A stretch of DNA of 64,000 nucleotides, from positions 248,001 through 312,000 of the forward strand of contig JAACJM010000076.1 of NCBI GenBank assembly GCA_013368315.1, written 5' to 3'. The notes below the pieces were generated by a model. That model saw only the letters and a list, made by a program, of their open reading frames with translations. It did not search any database and was not told the DNA's origin. The DNA comes from Tetrapyrgos nigripes. Taxonomy: Eukaryota > Basidiomycota > Agaricomycetes > Agaricales > Campanellaceae. Below, piece after piece: positions 57,076 to 64,000 of the stretch (its first letter is position 1; every line of letters starts with the position of its first letter). The translations under genes were made by a program, and so were the position numbers.

Positions 57076-60011
57076 TGCATTGTAAGTATTCAGGATTGTG
57101 CGTTCGTTAAGCACTGTAGAGTTTCTTCTTGCACAGACTTCTTATGTTACCTGGTGAGTACCGCTAATCTGACCACAAAGAGACGATCAACTCAGACCGC
57201 ATCCACAGAACCTTCATCTGGACCACCACCTTCATCAGAATCCTCCATCTCTATCTCCTCTGCTCCCAGCTCTAGAGTCATCTCGCCAGCCATGACCACC
57301 ATCTCAGAATTCAGTAGCCCACCCTCCATTTTGACCGCCAGCTCCAGTCCAGCAAGCCTGGTCATGCCTTCTACAGGCACGCACTCCGGCTCACCGTCTC
57401 CCTTCATCGATGGATTAGCCTTACAATCACAACCTTCATCCCAGTTTAATGCACACTACACCAACGGAGAGTCCGCCAGCTCAACAGTTCCTTCTCAAAG
57501 CCAAACGCCGGATGTCGACCCTCAAATCATTGAAGCGCTCAGAAGTAAAGACAGGCTCTATGTCCTCAAGCTTGGAGAAATCATGGAAGGGCTAATAAAA
57601 GAGAAAAGGCGAGATTTTATGTCATTCAAGTCTTTTGGTCGCTCATCAATTCGTCGCTTTCAGAGGGCGAGCAGATTTGTCCCCTTCCACCTCTTACCAA
57701 CGCCTGCTTGTCCATCGCTGCTCAGCTTACTACAAACTCACTCCCGAGTCCGATCCAGTAACGAAAACGATATTCGTTACCTTCAGCGCAGAAAGTAGAA
57801 TGTAGGTGTCGTCCCTCTCGGACCTTCTTTTACCGGCTGATGATGAACGCCTTTACAGCCCTGGAAGGAGGATAGCTGATTTGGTTCCTCCTGAACCTAC
57901 AACTCAACCTGCCTTCAAAATTATGCGTCGGTCTCAACAAGATCGCCGTGTCAAGCCCAACTCTCATGCAGGGTCTGTCACGGGTGAAGACGCCGACTCA
58001 TCCGATGTCGAACCCTCTGAAGCCGGCAGTATGGGAGGACGTAGTAATGCCACTGGCGGAAGCGGAAAGAAGTGGATGACTATTGAAGAACGCGAGGCTG
58101 CATACAATGCAGCACGTAACAGGATATTCATGGATTTTGAAGAGAAGGAGAAGGAGAAGGAGAAAGACATGAGCGCTAGCTCCTCATCTGGCCTCACTTC
58201 TGCCTCGGCCTCTCATGCAGGTAGTAGCGTCGGCGACACGGATGATGCTTCGAGCTCACTAGCGACGGAGAGTGAATGGTCTGGGCCTTCATTCAACAAG
58301 AAGGATTCGCGCCGGTCCAACACATCCTCATCCACTCGTTCGATAAGGTCCTCGAATGTTCCCTTCCCCAATGGCTCCGGCAACAGCTCCCGGAATTCCC
58401 GGGCGTCTTCACCATCATTCACGTATGCATCATTATATGAGCCTGCCCCCTCAAGTACAACATATGATGGTCCTCATCATGTACAACACTCTGCTCCAGG
58501 AGCATATCCAAACCCTCCACTTATGTATCCTTACCCGCCGCCGCCGCAGTCACAACAGCCACCTCCAAATCATCCCTACATGCCACCGTACCCGTATTAT
58601 CCTCCATATGCGTTTGGACAGCCGCCTCAGCCTCCTCAAAATTCTTCCGATGGACCACCCTCTACACCAAGCGAGGTGTATCCTCCACCACCTCCTCACC
58701 TTCTGTATAGCAATTCTTACATGTGGCCGCCACCTGCCAACCCGCCTTCTGTGCATTCAGCCCCTCCTGTGCCGTCTCAACCTCCCAATGGTCGAATGCC
58801 TGGCCCACAGCCGCATCAGCTGCCTCAGCATCCTCAGCCCTACCCACAATACATGCATCCGCCATATCCCTATCCAATGCCAGGATATTATACCTCTCCG
58901 CCTGGTTCTGGCCCCGTCCACTCACCACCAAATGCCGTTGGTCAACTTTTCAACGACTCGCGAATACCAGGTTCGGGTAACGGTAACGTGCACGGTAATG
59001 CACAGAGAGGTAATCCCAACCAACGTGGTATGCCGAGAAACGGGGGTAACTCGGTGAACGGTGGAGGAAAACGTAATAATGCTCCGTTGCCTCGACCAGC
59101 GTGGAGTTATGGGCCTGGTGTTGGTATGGGCGGTGTCCCGATGAATGGTGGAAACTCGACAATGAATGGAGGTGGTGAAATCATAGGCCCAAGACTGAGT
59201 TCATCTATGCGAAGACAGTCGAACACCAGTACTGGAAGCTCTGGTAACTATCGTCCTTCTCCAAATGACGATGTTGCTTCTACTGCTGTAAGTTATTCCT
59301 CATTAATATCTGAAAGTTTGATTAACGGCCTCGCCGAAGTCATCTTCAACATCGTCATCATCAAGGCGGACGTACACTTCAACGGCCTCCTCGCAACAGC
59401 ATCCCCTTCCTGCTCGTCCCGACTGGGCAGTTGGGCTAAAGCCAGATCCTACTCTACATGCAACTAACCGCCACCACGATCATTCTCACACCAATTCGCG
59501 GAATATGTCGCCCATATCGCCTCCTCGGGCGCTGAGTGGTGGATCCAACGTGTCGACACGTCGCCCTCAGGATCAAACGCAGCCAGTCTATCTGCAGTCC
59601 ACCGATTTCCCTCCTCTTTCCCTCTCATCGCCTGAGAAACGGACTCCAGCCGTCGGCGGTGCATGGACAAATAATGCGACTCGCTCTCTCTTGATGACTC
59701 CGCCGAGTCAGTCCATGCCTGGAAATGCACTCGTTCCTCAACCAGGCCTAACACATCCCAATGTTGTTGTTAATAACAACAACAACGCGATGCCACGACT
59801 CGATGACAGCTTTGACCGGTCGTCATCAAAAGCTGCCGAGTTGTACAATCCAAAAGTTGTCAAGAGACCTTCACCTTTTGACAACAGATTGATGAATGCA
59901 ACTTCTGACAAAGATCAACCCAAGGGAGGTGAAGGAGGTCTTTCCGAGCAGATGTATTCCATGTCTCTTGCCGAGTCTTCACATACAGGCTCTTCAAGTC
60001 TCTCGGCTTGA
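57076..60011 (+). CDS. R3H and SUZ domain RNA-binding protein
   Basis: Cytoplasmic RNA-binding protein of the R3HDM/encore type. The N-terminus is Ser/Thr/Pro-rich; an R3H domain follows (EALRSKDRLYVLKLGEIME, then the RxxxH core RLLVHRCSAYYKL), then PPEPTTQPAFKIMRR and a SUZ segment (MTIEEREAAYNAARNRIFMD, EEKEKEKEK). The rest is low-complexity: Pro/Tyr/Gln-rich (PPYPYYPPYAFGQPPQPP), Asn/Gly-rich, and a late STDFPPLSL. Two introns near the R3H domain (57633 and 57799 donors) must be spliced to join the core; with them SAESRI joins PGRRIADL. The start is not settled: the ATG near 57076 sits by a GTAAGT, and a tiny first exon is possible. The stop is at 60009-60011. Confidence 0.82.
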
Positions 60012-60827
60012 GATCAATCTACTAGACGGTAATAACTGTTTCTACTCTATCATCGTTTCTGTCGTTACTGTCACATTTTGCTGTCGAGTTCTTAAATATT
60101 GTTTTCCTGTCTTAGTTTCTCTTCTGCTTACCTGTCTTGTGTTGGGGTGTGATGTGATATAATTACAAGTCTTAGAATCAATGCACAATCTTGTACTCCC
60201 AAATACAGCTGTATGCATAACGAGTTACGATAGGCCACTTCGAAAACCGCTTCAGTCGGGCGGAGAACGACATCCATGATCCCAATGGTATCCGCTGCGG
60301 GTTAGAGCAGACGACTCTATTCTTTTCCATATGAATTCCGAAGCCTACGTCCTGAGTGGAGGAGTTTCTCAGGTGACCTATCGTTATGCACACAATAAGT
60401 CTAAAGCTCTAAAGCTTGAAGTTATGCTCAGAGAGCTTCAGGCGTGGGACCTTGACGAGGAAATCGTGCTTCCACTATCGTGAACTATTTTGCATTGGTC
60501 ACACTCTCCTCCTGCAGCCACAAAGACTGAGATCTTGATAAATCGGTGTACTTCGGACCACACTGCGTGGTCTCCAGCACCGGATACCCAATATCAATCA
60601 ACCTCTCCCAACCGATGGATCTCACTAGCTCCACAGAACGTTCCAATGTCGGCCGTGGAGGTCTTCTGCGTCCAGTTGCGACCTGCATAATTTTAGTACT
60701 CAAGTCTCTGGGTTTTTTAGATCGGCTTTCTCCAGTCTTCTCATGTTTCAAACGGGCCGCCGCAGGCCGCTGCTCTTAAGATCTACAGTCACCAGATGTT
60801 TCTCCAGCCTCTTCTCTCCTTCCTGCC
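60012..60827. other. Intergenic region
   Basis: Contains the R3H gene's 3' UTR and the xylulokinase promoter. Open frames here are short and carry no recognisable domain. Confidence 0.4.
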
Positions 60828-62654
60828 ATGGCCCCGCTCTTCCTTGGACTAGATCTGTCCACTCAACAGCTCAAGGCCATCCTGGTGCAAGCAGACTGCT
60901 CCATTGTGCACGAGTCTTCAGTTCACTTTGATCGTGACCTGCCCTCTTATGGGACTGAAAATGGGGCAATCAAAGGTCCCGCGAAGGGCGAGGTCACTTC
61001 TCCTGTCGCGATGTGGTTAGATGCCTACGACCTCCTCATGGACAGGATGAAGAAGGCAGGAGTGGAATTTAGAGATATCGTGGCCATCTCGGGTGCAGGT
61101 CAAGTACGAACAATTTGACTTCAGTATTGACATTCTTTACTAACTTGCGATTTTTCCAGCAACATGGTTCCGTCTACTGGTCGAAAGATGCGGAAGCACT
61201 TCTGGCTGATCTTGATCCCTCCAAAACGCTTTCAGAGCAGTTGTCACCCCAAGCGTTTTCATATCCCCGTGCTCCCATTTGGCAAGACTCATCGACAACT
61301 AGGGAATGCCGGGAGATAGAAGAAAAAATTGGTGGCCCTCAAGTATTGGCTGATATCTCGGGAAGCAGAGCTTACGAACGTTTTACAGGGACGCAGATAG
61401 CACGCGTGAGTGCGCTTGTTAATGACAAGATATGTACCATTTAACCGAATGTCTGCTGTAGATCCGGAAGGTGTACCCTGATGTCTATGCTGCTACTTCG
61501 CGTGTTTCTCTTGTGTCCTCGTTCATGCCATCCCTCTTCCTAGGCAGCATTGCTCCCATCGAGATCTCAGATGCCAGTGGAATGAATCTAATGGATGTCC
61601 TCTCCTGCAAATGGGATGACAGACTTCTGGAAATCTGTGGTGGTCCCGAGCTTCGCTCAAAAATTGGTCCTGAGCCTGTGCCCGGAGGAACCTCGCTCGG
61701 AAATCTGTCATCTTATTGGGTCCACAGATGGGGTTTCAGTCCAGGTTTGTACATACTTGCCTGAATCTGCAAGCTTATCATCGTCTGACCTATACAAACT
61801 TAGATTGTATTGTCGCTCCATTTACAGGTGATAACCCAGCGACTGTCGCAAGCCTCTCTTTCCCAGGAGATGCTTTACTCTCTCTAGGGACTTCGACGAC
61901 TTATCTGCTATCGATCCCTCCCAGTGACACACCACCAAAAAGGTTTACCACATGCCATTTGTTGTCTCACCCGACCACTGCCCCCGATGCACAGATTGCT
62001 ATGCTGTGTTACAAAAACGGAGCTCTGGCTAGGGAGCAAGTTCGTGATCGTTTTGCTGATGGTGATTGGGAACGGTATAACCAACTGGTGGCAAGTCAAT
62101 TACCCGGATGCGGTGGACGTATGGGATTGTACTTCCCTCTACCTGAAATCATCCCTCCTGAAGTCCAAGGAGATTTCGTTTTCCAAACGGCACACCAACC
62201 TCCTTCAAGAACTTCTTTGGAAGCTATCCCCACCGAGTGTCACCCTCGGATGATTCTCGAATCGCAGTTCCTCTCAATAAGGTCTCGGATTGCGGCCATA
62301 CTTCCTTCTGATGCTCCTCCTCTTCAGCGTCTCGTCATCACCGGAGGGTCGTCTGCCAACCAGACAATACGTCAACTCGCTGCCGACTTGTTCAACATGA
62401 GAGTGTACGTGAGCGCGACAAAAGAAGCTGCGGCGATGGGGGGAGCTCTACTGGCCAAATTTGCCTACTGGAGAGCCAACGGAAACGAGTATGGATCCTT
62501 TGAGGAAATGAGTGCTATGACTGGGACTGAAGGACTGGGGATGAAATGTGTTGCAGAACCTCAGGAGAAGGTTGCGCAAGCCTATGGGGGTTTGATTGAG
62601 GCGTATACTTTGTGCGAAGAGCAGGTTGTTCGTGGTTGGGCTGCTGGACATTGA
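60828..62654 (+). CDS. XKS1: D-xylulokinase (FGGY family)
   Basis: Phosphorylates D-xylulose to xylulose 5-phosphate with ATP, feeding pentoses into the pentose phosphate pathway in the cytosol. [17 protein letters not shown] is the FGGY ATP-fold start; [16 protein letters not shown] and [13 protein letters not shown] are eukaryotic xylulokinase signatures, with FTGTQIARI and [11 protein letters not shown] in the first lobe, [16 protein letters not shown] and [20 protein letters not shown] in the second, and [19 protein letters not shown] near the end. Start at 60828 in a GCCATGG context; stop at 62652-62654. Introns: after GAGQ (61100), after TQIAR, and after FSP (61745). Confidence 0.92.
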
Positions 62655-62852
62655 AGTTTACATCGGTTCTACTCACTCTTTTTTGGGTTTTATGGGTTCA
62701 ACGGGATATTGAAATGGGTAATATAGGATATGTCTCGTGTAGACTTTTGACTCTACTGTGTGCCCGTATACGGACTTTTAGCCTGTTCGCATAGAGTAGG
62801 GGATTTTATATAGCAAATATTAGATCGGTCCGGCTGCTTCTGAAATTCCTTC

Positions 62853-64000
62853 ATGCCCAAAATTCTGTCTTTACTTGTTCGACGACGCTCGTTTATTCCC
62901 AGCTATCATCACCTCCCTCTTCGAGCAGTGCTTGCAGGAAGTCTAAGAACGATGTCTGAATCCTCATCACCTGAAAATTCCACTACTGGTGAAAAACGAT
63001 TACTTGACGGTCCGTCTTCACCCTCTCATTCCACAAAACGCGCCAGACACGACGAAGACATGGAAGACCAGACATCAAACATGAAAACTATGGTCACTGA
63101 CGACAAGGCTTTGGATCCTTCCAATCACTCATCCGAACCTCGCGATGCGAGCGAACATCCACAATCGCGCAAGGGAAAAGTGAAGCGAACCAAAAATCCA
63201 GGACGTCGCAGAGGAACACGTCCGGAAGGGGAAGAGGCAGAAGGATCTTCTGGCTCCAAGGAGCCTCGTTTACCCAAACGACAGTGTGCTTTATTACTGG
63301 GTTTTTGCGGCTCAGGATATCGTGGAATGCAATTGTGCGTTTTCAAAAAATAGGATTTATTTGAACTTCTTTTTCACCGTGCTTCCAGTCAAAAACCACA
63401 ACCGGGTCTTCCAGAACAATTAACAATTGAAGGGGAACTATTCAAGGCATTGATTGCTGCTGGTGCGGTCTCAAAGGATAATGCTGATGATCCCGTCAAA
63501 GTACGTGCTAGCTTTGTCAAAACCGTGTTGCTTCTTAACCTCTCGAATGTCAGGTCGCGTTTGGGAGGGCTGCACGAACCGATGCAGGTGTTCATGCCGT
63601 GGGCAACGTTGTTTCGATGAAGATGATTATGGAAGTTCCTGGTGTAGACAACATGCTGGCTCATATAAATAGCCTACTACCGCCTCAGATTCGACTTTGG
63701 GATTTTGTGGGTGCTAAATGTCAACTATTGCCGCAAACCGCGTTGTAACTTCTTCCAGTTTAGGACCCAGGGATCTTTCAACGCGAGGACGTGAGTCTTT
63801 CACGGAGCTTGATGCTTTTGGTGATATTGACACCACGTTCTGCAGGCATTGCGATTCCAGAAAATACACATATTTCTTTCCTTCCTATCTACTTATACCT
63901 CCAAAGTCTGGTAGTGGTTTGGACCGTGCTTTGAAGGCTCATGCTGCCTCCTTATCATATGAAGTTCCGTATTCTAATGATCCATTCTGGAATATACCAG
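62853..64000 (+). CDS. PUS1: tRNA pseudouridine synthase PUS1-like, 3' partial
   Basis: TruA-family enzyme isomerising uridines in tRNA. The N-terminus (MPKILSLLVRRRSFIPSYHH) is basic, without acid, like a mitochondrial presequence; a second in-frame ATG at 62952 (MSESSSPEN) would start a form lacking it. A basic nuclear-type segment (KGKVKRTKNPGRRRGTR) precedes the catalytic part: CALLLGFCGSGYRGMQ, PEQLTIEGELFKAL, then GRAARTDAGVHAVGN with the catalytic Asp in RTDAGVHA, INSLLPPQIRLWDF, FNARTHCDSRKYTYFFPSYL. Introns at 63333, 63500, 63708 and 63790 fit. The frame runs off the window at 64000. Confidence 0.9.

Noticed and set aside
58140..58170. GAGAAG repeats as a microsatellite of interest
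   Set aside because: They encode the EKEKEK part of the SUZ segment in the R3H protein and are explained by the coding sequence.

Overview
This window reads as nuclear DNA of a filamentous basidiomycete, most likely an Agaricomycete. Genes are dense and lie on both strands. Almost every gene is broken by GT-AG introns of about 50-60 nt. The gene set is eukaryotic and fungal: a SIN-type kinase, ERG4, MPE1, a DNMT5-type DNA methyltransferase, GH18 and GH5 secreted enzymes, and a KAR9-like protein. All functional calls come from reading the translated sequence; no database search was run.

Layout. 1-3586 (+): 3' part of a Cdc15/Cdc7/SepH-like kinase. 4628-8351 (-): retromer SNX-BAR protein VPS5 and a small coiled-coil membrane protein. 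9364-11404 (+): Tag1-like vacuolar membrane protein. 12695-17459 (+): two tandem GH18 chitinase-like genes duplicated together with their promoters. 17845-25273 (+): MPE1 (mRNA 3'-end processing), ERG4 (last ergosterol step), a membrane-anchored aspartic protease. 25717-29678 (-): M28 aminopeptidase and an MFS transporter. 30075-37216 (-): a 7-kb gene joining a DNA cytosine methyltransferase to a SNF2 ATPase with a RING (DNMT5). 37525-42925 (+): KAR9-like microtubule protein and TRAPPC12. 42926-45240: relic region with a decayed FAD-oxidase fragment and a partial TRAPPC12 duplicate. 45314-46676 (-): clamp-loader subunit RFC3. 47016-49340 (+): ubiquitin-RPS31 fusion and a SAM methyltransferase. 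49923-51995 (-): GH5 glycosidase. 52411-64000 (+): POL32, an Avt-type amino-acid transporter, an R3H/SUZ protein, xylulokinase, and the 5' part of PUS1.

How they fit together. Most are unrelated housekeeping neighbours, but three of them (DNMT5, RFC3, POL32) belong to DNA replication and chromatin maintenance. All three have MluI-type ACGCGT boxes just upstream of their start codons. Both DNMT5 (N-terminus) and POL32 (C-terminus) carry textbook PCNA-binding PIP boxes, and RFC3 belongs to the PCNA loader. The most distinctive points are the PIP-box DNMT5 without a visible chromodomain, the GH18 pair with Kex2-like duplicated propeptides and 10-14 nt micro-exons, and the TRAPPC12 duplicate that kept only its N-terminal reading frame.
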